Below, one piece after another: positions 21,638 to 30,272 of a stretch of 64,000 bases of DNA; position 1 is the stretch's first letter, and every line of letters begins with the position of its first letter. The notes under the pieces are model-generated. The model saw nothing but the letters and a program-made list of their open reading frames with translations, was not told the origin of the DNA and searched no databases. A program made the translations under genes and the position numbers. The DNA is taken from assembly GCA_003331585.1 (NCBI GenBank), contig QOPG01000006.1, positions 1 to 64,000 on the forward strand. The letters run 5' to 3'. The stretch is from Gammaproteobacteria bacterium (GTDB lineage: Bacteria; Pseudomonadota; Gammaproteobacteria; Steroidobacterales; Woeseiaceae).

Positions 21638-21952
21638 GTGAGTACAAATCAGAATATCCGTATCAGGCTAAAAGCTTTCGATCACAGGCTTATAGATTCA
21701 TCAGCTCGTGAAATAGTAGATACAGCAAAAAGAACAGGTGCAAATGTAAAAGGGCCTATACCATTACCCATGAAAATGGAGAGATTTACAGTATTAATTT
21801 CTCCTCATGTTAACAAAGATGCCCGAGATCAGTATGAGATTAGAACTCACAAACGTCTTATGGATATAGTAGATCCGACTGACAAGACTGTTGATGCACT
21901 GATGAAACTGGAGCTTCCAGCGGGTGTGGATGTCCAAATTAAGCTAAATTAA
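21638..21952 (+). CDS. rpsJ: 30S ribosomal protein S10 (NusE)
   Basis: A 104-residue S10 (usual 103). The sequence [21 protein letters not shown] and the C-terminal [16 protein letters not shown] are characteristic. It assembles into the 30S head and, as NusE, joins NusB in antitermination and NusG in coupling. Start is GTG (21638) behind AAAGGAAG (21625-21632). It is separated from rplC by 350 bases holding a promoter, whereas its distance to fusA is 41 bases, so it appears to belong to the str transcription unit. Confidence 0.98.
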   Translation: MSTNQNIRIRLKAFDHRLIDSSAREIVDTAKRTGANVKGPIPLPMKMERFTVLISPHVNKDARDQYEIRTHKRLMDIVDPTDKTVDALMKLELPAGVDVQIKLN

Positions 21953-22013
21953 TCAAATTCTAGGTTAAATTAAAGAAAATCATAAATAATTAAGTAAAAA
22001 GACCATTAATTAC

Positions 22014-22041
22014 TTGATAGAAACCAATCTAACGTTATAAT
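22014..22041 (+). promoter_or_regulatory. Sigma-70 promoter for the S10-spc operon, downstream of rpsJ
   Basis: TTGATA (22014-22019), a 16-base spacer and a perfect TATAAT (22036-22041). Transcription would begin near 22048, leaving a leader of about 255 bases before the rplC start. The unusual point is its place between rpsJ and rplC. Confidence 0.75.
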
Positions 22042-22047
22042 GGTCGG

Positions 22048-22302
22048 CTAATTTTAGCCGTTCCAAGAGTCGGCTAAATATTGGAAGTTGCTAGAATCTT
22101 TCTGGTAAAAAAGTTTGTTCACTTAATGAGAATTAATTAAGTGTGCTCGGCAAATCTTGGGCCTGGATTAATCCAGACGGGGTCAGTTCAAATACATAGA
22201 TGAATTATGGGGGACTGGCCCTTTATTGTGCTCAGATGAAATACATAAGTTTATTAATTGAAAACAAATTTTTCTAAGAAATAAACGATAAGAGGAACGA
22301 AT
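22048..22302 (+). promoter_or_regulatory. Structured leader RNA upstream of rplC (probable L4-responsive S10 leader)
   Basis: No ORF of note is present in this 255-base stretch. Hairpins in order: CGGCTA/TAGCCG (22045-22060), competing with TAGCCG/CGGCTA (22055-22076); TTCCAA/TTGGAA (22061-22086) extended by TAGC/GCTA; CACTTAAT/ATTAAGTG (22120-22143); CTGGA/TCCAG (22163-22176); and the 10-bp hairpin at 22180-22221 followed by TTTATT. In gammaproteobacteria, L4 controls the S10 operon by attenuation in a leader of this size. The same role is inferred here; no conserved sequence was checked. Confidence 0.55.
22180..22227 (+). terminator. Attenuator-like hairpin in the rplC leader
   Basis: GGGTCAGTTC (22180-22189) pairs with GGACTGGCCC (22212-22221): ten pairs, two of them G-T, around a 22-base loop. 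TTTATT (22222-22227) follows directly. This is the strongest terminator-like element in the leader and the natural place for regulated premature termination. Confidence 0.55.
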
Positions 22303-23112
22303 GTGTCAATAGGTTTAATTGGAAAAAAATGCGGTATGACAAGAATCTTTACTGAAGAAGGATCATCAGTTCCTGTCACTGTCATTGAGGCATTACCAAA
22401 TCGTATTTCTCAGCTGAAAGAAAAAACAAACGATGGGTATAATGCCGTTCAGTTATCATCTGGAAATGTAAAAAAATCTAGAATGTCCAAAGCAATCGCA
22501 GGGCATTTTGCATCCACAAAGACAAAACCAGGAAAAAATATCAATGAATTCCGAATCCTTGAAAATGATCAGAATGATTACAAATTAGGTATGGAATTAA
22601 CAGTAAACATTTTTGAAAAAGGGCAAAAGGTAGATGTAACTGGCAAAACAATAGGTAAAGGTTTTGCTGGTACAGTAAAAAGACATAATTTTAGTATGCA
22701 AGATGCTACTCATGGTAACTCTTTATCTCATAGGGCTCCTGGTTCGATTGGTCAAAACCAAACACCTGGTAGAGTCTTTAAAGGGAAGAAAATGGCAGGT
22801 CATATGGGTAATGTTCAACGTACAGTTCAAAATCTTGAAATCATCGATATTGATATAGAAAGGAACTTATTGATGATAAAAGGTGCTATTCCAGGTCATC
22901 CTGGTTCAGATGTGATAATAAAATTAGCTGTAAAACGCAACGATCAAGTTATCACGATAAATCGTCGAACAGATTCAAGCCCAGCAGAAGAAACATCCAA
23001 AGACACATCAGCAGATTCAAGCCCAGCAGAAGAAACATCCAAAGACACATCAGCAGATTCAAGCCCAGCAGAAGAAGCGGCTGATAAAAAAGTTGAATCA
23101 GAAGAGAATTAA
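22303..23112 (+). CDS. rplC: 50S ribosomal protein L3 with repeat-built acidic tail
   Basis: A 269-residue protein. L3 proteins are usually about 205-215 residues; the conserved domain here ends near residue 221. Family motifs are [13 protein letters not shown] (4-16), [13 protein letters not shown] (118-130) and [23 protein letters not shown], which includes the PrmB-methylated glutamine. Residues 223-258 are 2.5 copies of a 14-residue acidic, serine-rich unit ([14 protein letters not shown]), then a charged end. The start is GTG at 22303 with AGAGGA at 22291-22296. An out-of-frame ATG at 22301 overlaps it. L3 nucleates 50S assembly and lines the peptidyl transferase centre. Confidence 0.97.
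   Translation: MSIGLIGKKCGMTRIFTEEGSSVPVTVIEALPNRISQLKEKTNDGYNAVQLSSGNVKKSRMSKAIAGHFASTKTKPGKNINEFRILENDQNDYKLGMELTVNIFEKGQKVDVTGKTIGKGFAGTVKRHNFSMQDATHGNSLSHRAPGSIGQNQTPGRVFKGKKMAGHMGNVQRTVQNLEIIDIDIERNLLMIKGAIPGHPGSDVIIKLAVKRNDQVITINRRTDSSPAEETSKDTSADSSPAEETSKDTSADSSPAEEAADKKVESEEN
22970..23076 (+). repeat. 42-bp in-frame tandem repeat in the 3' end of rplC
   Basis: The unit starts CAGATTCAAGCCCAGCAG at 22970, 23012 and 23054. Period is exactly 42 bp; copies 1 and 2 appear identical, and copy 3 diverges after about 23 bases. Each full copy encodes 14 residues, so copy-number change would keep the frame. Identity at the DNA level points to recent duplication. Confidence 0.93.
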
Positions 23113-23119
23113 TAGAGAT

Positions 23120-23722
23120 ATGAAAATAAAAACACAAAATAGTAAAAGTGTTGAGCTTTTAGATAGCGCATTTTCTGTGCCGTATAATGAGTCGCTGGTT
23201 CATCAAGTAATCACTGCCATTTTATCTGGAGCTAGATCTGGGACAAAGGCTCAAAAAAATAGATCCCAAGTCTCTGGTGGGGGAGCAAAACCATGGAGAC
23301 AAAAGGGAACTGGTAGAGCTAGAGCAGGAACAATAAGAAGTCCAATTTGGGTCGGAGGAGGAAGAACTTTTGCAGCTAGACCAAGAGATTATACGCAAAA
23401 AGTTAATAAAAAAATGTATAAAGCTGCAATGCGATCAATATTTTCTGAATTATTCCGAAAAAATAAACTATTAATTGTAGAAAAATTTGAAGTAAAACAA
23501 CCAAAAACAAAGGAATTTTTAAAGTTCGCAAAAAAGCATGAGTTAGATAATGCTCTGATTATCACCAAGGAATTAGATGAAAACTTATATTTGGCTTCAA
23601 GAAATGTGAAGAATATAGAGTGTTCTGACATCCACTCGATTAATCCAGTCTCACTTTTAAAGTATGAAAAAGTACTTATGAGTTTAGAAGCTCTGAAACT
23701 AGTTGAGGAGCGTATTTCATGA
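23120..23722 (+). CDS. rplD: 50S ribosomal protein L4
   Basis: A 200-residue L4, matching the E. coli length of 201 when started at the ATG at 23120 instead of the in-frame ATG at 23093 inside rplC. The tunnel-lining loop is clear: RSGTKAQKNRSQVSGGG then KPWRQKGTGRARAG and RSPIWVGGGRTF. L4 is the autogenous repressor of the S10 operon in gammaproteobacteria, so this gene would be the effector for the leader upstream of rplC. Its stop overlaps the rplW start (ATGA). Confidence 0.98.
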   Translation: MKIKTQNSKSVELLDSAFSVPYNESLVHQVITAILSGARSGTKAQKNRSQVSGGGAKPWRQKGTGRARAGTIRSPIWVGGGRTFAARPRDYTQKVNKKMYKAAMRSIFSELFRKNKLLIVEKFEVKQPKTKEFLKFAKKHELDNALIITKELDENLYLASRNVKNIECSDIHSINPVSLLKYEKVLMSLEALKLVEERIS

Positions 23723-24024
23723 ATCCAAACCACCAAGAAAGACTGATGACCGTGATTGTAGGCCCTCATATCTCAGAAAAATCAACCATTATCGCCGAAG
23801 AAAACAATCAAATTGTATTCAAGGTAAGAAAAGATGCGAATAAGAAAGAGATTAAACAAGCGGTCGAACATCTTTTTGAAGTTAGTGTAGAAAATGTTTC
23901 CACTATTAATTATCAAGGCAAAAGAAAAGGCCGAGGTAATATGACTGGAAAAAGGGCTAATTGGAAGAAAGCTTATGTAACTCTAGCTATGGGAAGTCAA
24001 ATCGACTTTCTTGGGTCAGAGTAA
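23719..24024 (+). CDS. rplW: 50S ribosomal protein L23
   Basis: A 101-residue L23 located at the tunnel exit, where trigger factor and SRP dock. It contains [21 protein letters not shown] (residues 14-34) and the rRNA-binding loop [20 protein letters not shown]. Start overlaps the end of rplD by four bases; rplB follows after 20 bases. Confidence 0.98.
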   Translation: MNPNHQERLMTVIVGPHISEKSTIIAEENNQIVFKVRKDANKKEIKQAVEHLFEVSVENVSTINYQGKRKGRGNMTGKRANWKKAYVTLAMGSQIDFLGSE

Positions 24025-24044
24025 ACAGAGTAGGAGACAATTAT

Positions 24045-24872
24045 ATGACATTACATAAATCAAAACCTACCTCAGCTGGAAGAAGATTCCAAGTAGCCGT
24101 TAAAACACCTGGTCTTCATAAAGGAAAACCATTCGAAGGACTTGTGTCAAAAAAATCAAAGAAAGGTGGAAGAAATAATAATGGAAGAATAACTGTTAGG
24201 CATCATGGAGGAGGGCATAAACAGCGTTACAGAATAATTGATTTTAAACGCGATAAAGACGGAGTTCCTGGGGTTGTAGAGAGGTTAGAATATGATCCAA
24301 ACAGAAGCGCGCATATTGCCTTAATAAAATATAATGACGGTGAAAGAAGATACATACTAGCTGCTAAGGGTCTTGAAGCAGGGTCTAAAATTCTATCAGG
24401 AAATGAATCTCCAATTAAACCAGGAAATGCATTGCAGTTAAAGAGTATACCCGTAGGTACACTGGTACATAATATTGAAATGAAACCAGGAAAAGGAGGT
24501 CAGCTTGTGAGATCTGCTGGTGCCACAGCTCAGGTAGCTGCTAGAGAGGGATCTTATGTATCTGTGAGATTAAGATCAGGTGAAACTCGAAAAATTCATA
24601 TTGATTGCATGGCCACAATTGGAGAAATAGGTCATGGTGAACATAATCTAAGAAAATTAGGAAAAGCTGGCGCAAAAAGGTGGAGAGGTGTTCGTCCAAC
24701 AGTAAGAGGTGTTGCAATGAACCCAGTAGATCACCCACATGGAGGGGGTGAAGGAAGAACTTCAGGTGGTAGGCATCCAGTAAGCCCATGGGGTACACCC
24801 ACAAAAGGCTTTAAAACTCGCTCAAACAAACGTACAAATAACATGATTGTACGCCGTAGGAAAAAGAAATGA
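24045..24872 (+). CDS. rplB: 50S ribosomal protein L2
   Basis: A 275-residue L2 (E. coli 273), started at ATG 24045 behind GGAGA (24032-24036); an upstream in-frame ATG at 23961 lies inside rplW and is rejected. Hallmarks are [32 protein letters not shown] and the C-terminal [15 protein letters not shown] with the conserved histidine close to the peptidyl transferase centre. Ends in the basic MIVRRRKKK. Confidence 0.99.
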   Translation: MTLHKSKPTSAGRRFQVAVKTPGLHKGKPFEGLVSKKSKKGGRNNNGRITVRHHGGGHKQRYRIIDFKRDKDGVPGVVERLEYDPNRSAHIALIKYNDGERRYILAAKGLEAGSKILSGNESPIKPGNALQLKSIPVGTLVHNIEMKPGKGGQLVRSAGATAQVAAREGSYVSVRLRSGETRKIHIDCMATIGEIGHGEHNLRKLGKAGAKRWRGVRPTVRGVAMNPVDHPHGGGEGRTSGGRHPVSPWGTPTKGFKTRSNKRTNNMIVRRRKKK

Positions 24873-24929
24873 TTTTGGATCAAAGTAACATAAAACAAAA
24901 ATTAACAATAATTGAAAAAGGACAACTTA

Positions 24930-25199
24930 ATGCCTAGATCAATAAAAAAGGGACCATTTGTGGATACGCACTTAGCGAATAAAGTAACTGAAGCGAATCA
25001 ACAAAAGTCAAGAAAACCAATAAAAACATGGTCAAGAAGATCAATGGTTTTGCCTGATATGGTTGGTCTTACAATTGCTGTCCATAATGGAAGGCAGCAT
25101 GTTCCAATTCTTATCTCTGAGAACATGGTTGGTCACAAGCTTGGGGAGTTTGCTGTAACAAGAACATTCAAAGGGCACTCAGGTGACCGAAAAACCTAA
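24930..25199 (+). CDS. rpsS: 30S ribosomal protein S19
   Basis: An 89-residue S19. [14 protein letters not shown] opens the protein, and [21 protein letters not shown] and [16 protein letters not shown] follow, as in all S19. It binds the 16S head with S13. ATG at 24930 is preferred over a TTG six codons upstream, since it gives the standard N-terminus and has AAAAGGA at 24917-24922. Confidence 0.98.
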   Translation: MPRSIKKGPFVDTHLANKVTEANQQKSRKPIKTWSRRSMVLPDMVGLTIAVHNGRQHVPILISENMVGHKLGEFAVTRTFKGHSGDRKT

Positions 25200-25219
25200 C
25201 ATAATTGAGATATAGAAAA

Positions 25220-25555
25220 ATGATCGTAGCAGCTACATTAAGATATTCCAGAATTTCTCCTCAGAAAATGAGGTTAATGGCGGATGCTATTCGAGGAAAA
25301 AGTGTTGATGATGCAATAAAAACTCTCATCTTCTCACCTCAGAAGAGTTCAAATATAGTTAAAAAAGTACTCGATTCAGCAATTGCAAATGCCGAACATA
25401 ATTTGGGAGCTGATATCGATGAATTGAAAGTTGTTGCAGTGGAAGTAAATGAGGCGCCAAGATTTAAGAGATTTAGAGCTAGAGCAAAAGGTCGTGGCGA
25501 AAGAAGAATAAAACGTAATAGCCATATCACAATTCGTGTAGGCAATGAAAAATAA
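25220..25555 (+). CDS. rplV: 50S ribosomal protein L22
   Basis: A 111-residue L22 (E. coli 110). It reads [19 protein letters not shown] at the start, then [18 protein letters not shown], and ends with the tunnel hairpin [22 protein letters not shown]. The hairpin lines the exit tunnel and is where macrolide-resistance deletions fall; it is intact. ATG at 25220 is preferred over an upstream in-frame TTG. Spacing to rpsS is 20 bases. Confidence 0.98.
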   Translation: MIVAATLRYSRISPQKMRLMADAIRGKSVDDAIKTLIFSPQKSSNIVKKVLDSAIANAEHNLGADIDELKVVAVEVNEAPRFKRFRARAKGRGERRIKRNSHITIRVGNEK

Positions 25556-25567
25556 AAGAGAATCTTT

Positions 25568-26254
25568 ATGGGACAAAAAGTACATCCAATAGGCATTAGA
25601 TTAGGAATAGTAAAAGATTGGTCTTCAAAGTGGTATGCAAACACTAAGGACTTTCCTGGCTATGTCAAACAGGACCATGAAGTAAGAACCTTTATAAAAA
25701 ACAAATTTAAAGATGCATCAATTAGTAAAATCAATATAGAGAGACCATCTAAAAAGGCAAATATAACAATTATGACTGCTCGGCCTGGGATAGTAATCGG
25801 AAAAAAAGGTGAGGATATTGAAAACTTACGAGCAAAGTTAGCATTAATGATGAATATGCATATCAATGATTTGCGTATAAATATTTCAGAAATAAGAAAA
25901 CCTGAATTGGATGCCCAACTCGTCGCAGATGGAATTGCTCAACAGTTAGAAAGAAGGGTAATGTTCAGAAGAGCGATGAAACGAGCAGTGACCAGCACAA
26001 TGAGATTAGGTGCTGAAGGCATAAAAGTAAAAGTTGGTGGCAGGCTTAATGGTGCAGAAATCGCAAGATCAGAATGGTATAGAGAAGGGCGCGTCCCACT
26101 CCATACTTTAAGAGCTGATATCGATTATGGTGTTGCAGAAGCTAAGACAACTTATGGAATCATCGGTGTAAAGGTCTGGATATTTAAAGGTGAAATCTTC
26201 GATAAACCAGTTGTTACTGAAAATGATACAGAAGATGATACTGCGAAGACCTAA
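25568..26254 (+). CDS. rpsC: 30S ribosomal protein S3
   Basis: A 228-residue S3 (E. coli 233). The N-terminal [14 protein letters not shown] is invariant. The KH domain contains [18 protein letters not shown] (about 73-90). The C-terminal domain includes [30 protein letters not shown], split across residues 155-184. It forms the mRNA entry pore with S4 and S5. The last ten residues are acidic. Confidence 0.98.
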   Translation: MGQKVHPIGIRLGIVKDWSSKWYANTKDFPGYVKQDHEVRTFIKNKFKDASISKINIERPSKKANITIMTARPGIVIGKKGEDIENLRAKLALMMNMHINDLRINISEIRKPELDAQLVADGIAQQLERRVMFRRAMKRAVTSTMRLGAEGIKVKVGGRLNGAEIARSEWYREGRVPLHTLRADIDYGVAEAKTTYGIIGVKVWIFKGEIFDKPVVTENDTEDDTAKT

Positions 26255-26265
26255 GGAAAAATAAA

Positions 26266-26679
26266 ATGCTTCAACCAAAAAGAACAAAATATAGAAAACA
26301 AATGAAAGGTCGAAATAGAGGCCTAGCTCTTAGAGGAAGTTCCGTTTCATTTGGGGAATATGGTCTAAAAGCTACAGATAGAGGGCGCCTAACTGCTAGG
26401 CAAATAGAGGCAGCTAGGAGAGCAATGACTCGTTATATAAAAAGAGGTGGAAAAATCTGGATTAGGGTTTTTCCTGACAAACCTATTACAAAAAAACCTC
26501 TAGAGGTTAGACAAGGAAAAGGGAAGGGAAATGTCGAATATTGGGTGTGCCAAATACAACCTGGTCGCATGCTCTATGAAATGGAAGGTGTTACTGAAGA
26601 TGTTGCAAGACAAGCGTTTAAATTAGCTGCAGCTAAACTCCCTTTTTCTACAACTTTTGTATCAAGGCAGGTTATGTAA
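26266..26679 (+). CDS. rplP: 50S ribosomal protein L16
   Basis: A 137-residue L16, which contacts the A-site tRNA elbow. [19 protein letters not shown] opens it, then [18 protein letters not shown] and [18 protein letters not shown]. The arginine hydroxylated by RoxA in E. coli (Arg81) falls in the [12 protein letters not shown] neighbourhood. The stop directly abuts the rpmC ATG. Confidence 0.98.
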   Translation: MLQPKRTKYRKQMKGRNRGLALRGSSVSFGEYGLKATDRGRLTARQIEAARRAMTRYIKRGGKIWIRVFPDKPITKKPLEVRQGKGKGNVEYWVCQIQPGRMLYEMEGVTEDVARQAFKLAAAKLPFSTTFVSRQVM

Positions 26680-26862
26680 ATGGCTAAAATAGAAAAAAAA
26701 TCAAAAAAAGAAATACAAGATGAATTGATTGCCCTAAGAAGAGAGCAGTTTAACCTTAGAGTGCAGCAAATGACCGGTCAATTATCACGAAATCATGAGC
26801 ATCGTCGTGTCAGGAAGGAAATAGCAAGACTTAAAACCAAGATGAACCAAATAAATAAATAG
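26680..26862 (+). CDS. rpmC: 50S ribosomal protein L29
   Basis: A 60-residue two-helix L29 located near the tunnel exit. [21 protein letters not shown] and [14 protein letters not shown] are the family helices. It begins immediately after the rplP stop with no spacer, so translation is coupled. Confidence 0.97.
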   Translation: MAKIEKKSKKEIQDELIALRREQFNLRVQQMTGQLSRNHEHRRVRKEIARLKTKMNQINK

Positions 26863-26870
26863 GCAATACA

Positions 26871-27155
26871 ATGACCGAAAAATCAGAGAATAAAACAAAT
26901 AAATTACGAAGACCGATGATTGGGAAGGTTGTAAGTAATAAGATGGATAAATCTGTCTCTGTTGCCATTGAGCGATTAATTAAGCATCCAATTTATGGCA
27001 AGTATATTCGACGTACAACAAAAATAGTGGCTCATGATGAGGAAAATAAGTGTCAAGAAGGAGATACAGTCTCCATTAGCCCTTGTAAACCTATTTCCAA
27101 AAATAAATCGTGGAATGTAGTAAATATAAATAATACTGGTACTGATAAACAGTGA
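26871..27155 (+). CDS. rpsQ: 30S ribosomal protein S17
   Basis: A 94-residue S17; the usual bacterial length is about 84. The core [19 protein letters not shown] and [21 protein letters not shown] is standard. The extra length is split between a 13-residue hydrophilic N-terminal extension ([13 protein letters not shown]) and a few C-terminal residues. It binds 16S helices 7 and 11 early in assembly. Eight bases separate it from rpmC. Confidence 0.97.
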   Translation: MTEKSENKTNKLRRPMIGKVVSNKMDKSVSVAIERLIKHPIYGKYIRRTTKIVAHDEENKCQEGDTVSISPCKPISKNKSWNVVNINNTGTDKQ

Positions 27156-27202
27156 ATTGTCGGAAATATGGAAATGTCAATATATTCGTGTGGTAGAAGA
27201 TT

Positions 27203-27571
27203 ATGATTCAAATGCAAACAGTTTTAGATGCTGCTGACAACTCTGGAGCAAAACGAGTTCAGTGTATTAAGGTTTTGGGAGGATCAAAACGAAGATATGC
27301 TGCAATCGGTGACGTAATAAAAGTTACTGTTAAAGACGCAATCCCAAGAGGAAAAGTCAAAAAAGGTGAAATATACAATGCTGTTGTTGTCAGAACGGCA
27401 AAAGGTGTCAGGAGAAATGATGGTTCACTAATTAGATTTGATGGTAATGCTGCAGTGATTCTTGATTCAAGGCTAGAACCAGTGGGTACAAGGATATTCG
27501 GTCCAGTTACGAGGGAATTGAGATCCAAAAAATTCATGAAAATAATTTCATTAGCACCAGAAGTGCTTTGA
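27203..27571 (+). CDS. rplN: 50S ribosomal protein L14
   Basis: A 122-residue L14 (first gene of the classical spc operon). [20 protein letters not shown], then [19 protein letters not shown] and [13 protein letters not shown], are conserved. It contacts 16S helix 14 in bridge B8 and is the docking site of the silencing factor RsfS, whose gene lies at 60143. The gap to rpsQ is 47 bases, with no obvious strong promoter. Confidence 0.98.
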   Translation: MIQMQTVLDAADNSGAKRVQCIKVLGGSKRRYAAIGDVIKVTVKDAIPRGKVKKGEIYNAVVVRTAKGVRRNDGSLIRFDGNAAVILDSRLEPVGTRIFGPVTRELRSKKFMKIISLAPEVL

Positions 27572-27590
27572 TCAACCAGTAGGTTAAAAG

Positions 27591-27908
27591 ATGAATAAAT
27601 TAAAACGTGGCGATGAGGTGTTTGTAAGCGTCGGAAAAGATAAAGGAAGAAGAGGGACAATTGTTGAAGTGATCGACAATAAAAAGGTATTGGTCGAGGG
27701 TGTTAATGTTGTTAAGAAACATACCAAAGCTAACCCTAATGCAGGAGTTGAAGGTGGAATTATCGATAAAACAATGCCTCTGGATATTTCTAATGTGATG
27801 ATTTGGAATGCAGAAAAAAATCAACCTGACAGAGTTGGTTTTGGGAAAAACAAAGATGGAAAAAAAATTAGAATCTTCAGATCCTCTGGTAATGAGATCG
27901 ATTTGTAA
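27591..27908 (+). CDS. rplX: 50S ribosomal protein L24
   Basis: A 105-residue KOW-domain L24. KRGDEVFVSVGKDKGRRGTIVE is the KOW motif, and VKKHTKANPNAGVEGGIIDK follows. It is an assembly initiator for the 50S subunit. Followed by rplE after 28 bases. Confidence 0.98.
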   Translation: MNKLKRGDEVFVSVGKDKGRRGTIVEVIDNKKVLVEGVNVVKKHTKANPNAGVEGGIIDKTMPLDISNVMIWNAEKNQPDRVGFGKNKDGKKIRIFRSSGNEIDL

Positions 27909-27936
27909 ATTAACATAAGAATTTTTGGGTTACATA

Positions 27937-28563
27937 ATGGCTAGACTAGAAAAAGAATATAACGATAAATTAAAAACTAAGATTCAAAAAGAACTGAATC
28001 TTAGTAATGTAATGGAAGTGCCAAAAGTTACTAAAATTACACTGAATATGGGCGTTGGTGAGGCTGTTGCCGATAAAAAGGTGTTGGATAATGCCTTAAA
28101 AGATATGGAGCAAATTGCTGGACAAAAACCTGTTAAAACTCTAGCTAGAAAATCAGTTGCAGGCTTCAAAATTAGAGATGGATACCCCATAGGCTGTAAA
28201 GTAACCTTGAGAAGGTCTAGAATGTATGAATTTTTAGATCGTCTGGTAAATATAGCCATACCAAGAATTAGAGATTTCAGAGGATTGAATCCAAAATCCT
28301 TTGATAAGCAGGGAAATTATAGTATGGGTGTTTCCGAGCAAATTATATTTCCTGAAATTAATTTTGACCAAATTGATGTAATAAGAGGAATGGATATCAC
28401 TATATCAACATCAGCCAAAAATGCTGACGAAGGCAGAGCTCTTCTAAGTGCGTTTAACTTTCCATTTAAAAATCAATCTCAACAAAAAATAAAAAATGAA
28501 TCATTAGAAATTAAAAAAGAATCGGAAGATAATCCAGATCAACAAGGCGCAGAAGCTGAATAA
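27937..28563 (+). CDS. rplE: 50S ribosomal protein L5 with charged C-terminal tail
   Basis: A 208-residue protein from ATG 27937 (the in-frame TTG at 27925 is rejected). Standard L5 is about 179 residues; the domain ends here at about 178 with [11 protein letters not shown]. The extra 29 residues ([16 protein letters not shown], then [12 protein letters not shown]) are charged and low complexity. Core motifs are [33 protein letters not shown] and [20 protein letters not shown]5 binds 5S rRNA and contacts P-site tRNA. In E. coli S8 represses the spc operon at the start of this gene, but only 28 bases precede it. Confidence 0.97.
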   Translation: MARLEKEYNDKLKTKIQKELNLSNVMEVPKVTKITLNMGVGEAVADKKVLDNALKDMEQIAGQKPVKTLARKSVAGFKIRDGYPIGCKVTLRRSRMYEFLDRLVNIAIPRIRDFRGLNPKSFDKQGNYSMGVSEQIIFPEINFDQIDVIRGMDITISTSAKNADEGRALLSAFNFPFKNQSQQKIKNESLEIKKESEDNPDQQGAEAE

Positions 28564-28594
28564 GCTGATCAAATATAAACGATAAGAGAAAATT

Positions 28595-28900
28595 ATGGCA
28601 AAGAAAGCGATGGTACAAAGAGAGCTGAAGAGACTGAAAATGGTCGAAAAATACTCAGCTAAAAGATTATCATTAAAGAGGGTTATAAGAGATACAAATG
28701 CCTCAGATGATGAAAAAGAATTGGCGCAGAAAAAATTAAATGCAATGCCAAGGGATTCAAGTCCATCGAGAATGAGAAAAAGATGTTCAATTACAGGAAG
28801 ACCACATGGTGTATATAGAAAATTTGGTCTTGCAAGAAATAAGTTAAGAGAATCTGCTATGAGAGGCGAGATTCCTGGATTGACTAAGGCTAGTTGGTAA
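28595..28900 (+). CDS. rpsN: 30S ribosomal protein S14 (zinc-independent type)
   Basis: A 101-residue S14 of the long, C-minus type. No CxxC pair is present; the region reads [24 protein letters not shown]. Length and composition match the E. coli-type protein. Binds the 16S head next to S19 and S10. The segment ends with [13 protein letters not shown], the universal S14 end. Confidence 0.98.
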   Translation: MAKKAMVQRELKRLKMVEKYSAKRLSLKRVIRDTNASDDEKELAQKKLNAMPRDSSPSRMRKRCSITGRPHGVYRKFGLARNKLRESAMRGEIPGLTKASW

Positions 28901-28912
28901 AGGTAATAAATT

Positions 28913-29308
28913 ATGAGTATGAATGATCCAATTTCAGATATGTTAACAAGAATAAGAAACGGACAATCTTCAAATAAGAAAACCGTAAGTATGCCTTCAT
29001 CTTCTGCAAAAAAGTCTATTGCAGAAGTATTGAAAAATGAGGGATATATTATTGACTTTGAGGTAATAACCGAGAACTCAATAGATAATCTCGTAATTCA
29101 ATTAAAATATCATAAAGGCATACCAGTAATTGAAGATATTCAGCGTTCAAGTAGACCAGGATTGAGAGTTTATAAAAACAAGGAAGATCTTCCTCAAGTT
29201 TTAGGAGGTCTTGGTGTAGCAATAATATCAACTTCTGCTGGTGTAATGAGTGATAAAGAGGCACGAGAGAAAGGAATTGGGGGAGAAGTTATTTGCACTG
29301 TGTCTTAG
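28913..29308 (+). CDS. rpsH: 30S ribosomal protein S8
   Basis: A 131-residue S8. [15 protein letters not shown] opens it, and [31 protein letters not shown] closes it (residues 99-129). It binds 16S helix 21 and in E. coli represses the spc operon. Two ATGs (MSM) leave the start uncertain by two codons. Confidence 0.98.
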   Translation: MSMNDPISDMLTRIRNGQSSNKKTVSMPSSSAKKSIAEVLKNEGYIIDFEVITENSIDNLVIQLKYHKGIPVIEDIQRSSRPGLRVYKNKEDLPQVLGGLGVAIISTSAGVMSDKEAREKGIGGEVICTVS

Positions 29309-29331
29309 TGCTTTTATATAACGAGAACATT

Positions 29332-29865
29332 ATGTCAAGAATTGCCAAAGAACCAATTATTATTCCTAAAGATGTAGAAACAAATCTTGCAGGAACAACA
29401 TTAACTATAAAAGGAGCAAAAGGCTCAATATCCTTGGATCTTAACAATGAAATTGAGCTAGAAGAAAAAGAGAATGTTTTTACAGTGCTTCCTCGATCCA
29501 GATCTAAATTTTCTATAGCTATGTCTGGAACTACTCGAGCACTCCTTGCAAATATGGTTCATGGAGTATCAGAAGGTTTTGAGAAAAAATTAGAATTGGT
29601 GGGTGTTGGATATCGTGCGCAAGCACAGGGAAATAAACTTAATCTTACATTAGGTTTTTCACATCCTGTTTCTTATGATGTTCCTGAAGGAATTCAGGTA
29701 GAAACACCTAGTCAAACAGAAATTCTCGTTAAGGGAGTTGACAAACAAAAAGTAGGTCAAGTTGCTGCAGAAATCAGAAAATATAGACCTCCTGAACCGT
29801 ACAAAGGGAAAGGGGTTAGATACTCAGATGAGTATGTTGCGATGAAAGAAGCCAAAAAGAAATAA
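29332..29865 (+). CDS. rplF: 50S ribosomal protein L6
   Basis: A 177-residue L6 (E. coli 177) from ATG 29332. An in-frame ATG 13 codons upstream lies within rpsH and gives a non-family N-terminus. Core motifs are [32 protein letters not shown] (residues 63-94, listed as one conserved block) and [21 protein letters not shown]. It sits near the sarcin-ricin loop. Confidence 0.98.
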   Translation: MSRIAKEPIIIPKDVETNLAGTTLTIKGAKGSISLDLNNEIELEEKENVFTVLPRSRSKFSIAMSGTTRALLANMVHGVSEGFEKKLELVGVGYRAQAQGNKLNLTLGFSHPVSYDVPEGIQVETPSQTEILVKGVDKQKVGQVAAEIRKYRPPEPYKGKGVRYSDEYVAMKEAKKK

Positions 29866-29882
29866 AGTTCAGTGAGAATATT

Positions 29883-30242
29883 ATGAAACTCGATAAAAAA
29901 CAAAATAGATTGAGAAGAGCGCGAAAGACTCGTGCAAAAATTCGCAAACTTGCGATGAATCGACTCAGCGTTCACAGAACACCAAGACATATATATGCAC
30001 AAATAATTGATGCTGATGGATCAAAAGTGCTCACAACAGCCTCAACTATTGATAAAGATGCAAAAAAAGAATTGAAAACTACCGGAAATATTGGTGCTGC
30101 ATCATATGTAGGAAAAGTTATTGCAAATAAAGCCAAAGAGATAGGCGTCAAAGAGGTAGCATTCGATAGATCTGGTTTTCTTTATCATGGCCGTATAAAA
30201 GCACTAGCAGAAGCGGCCAGAGAAGCTGGTTTAAAATTTTAA
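29883..30242 (+). CDS. rplR: 50S ribosomal protein L18
   Basis: A 119-residue L18 that carries 5S rRNA into the central protuberance with L5. [38 protein letters not shown] and the C-terminal [19 protein letters not shown] are diagnostic. Starts 17 bases after rplF. Confidence 0.98.
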   Translation: MKLDKKQNRLRRARKTRAKIRKLAMNRLSVHRTPRHIYAQIIDADGSKVLTTASTIDKDAKKELKTTGNIGAASYVGKVIANKAKEIGVKEVAFDRSGFLYHGRIKALAEAAREAGLKF

Positions 30243-30272
30243 AAACATTAATTGTGAGATTTGGAATAAATT

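Noticed and set aside
21953-22302. Remnant of tufA between rpsJ and rplC
   Set aside because: No stretch resembles any EF-Tu segment in any frame; hairpins and a promoter explain the gap better.
23093-23119. Upstream ATG for rplD inside rplC
   Set aside because: Adds nine residues absent from the L4 family; ATG 23120 gives the standard N-terminus and length.
22952-23137. Minus-strand ORF with repeated leucine-rich hydrophobic units
   Set aside because: It is the antisense reading of the repeat tail of rplC; no ribosome-binding site and no family resemblance.
23961-24044. Upstream ATG for rplB inside rplW
   Set aside because: Would add 28 non-family residues that are just another frame of rplW; ATG 24045 has a good ribosome-binding site.
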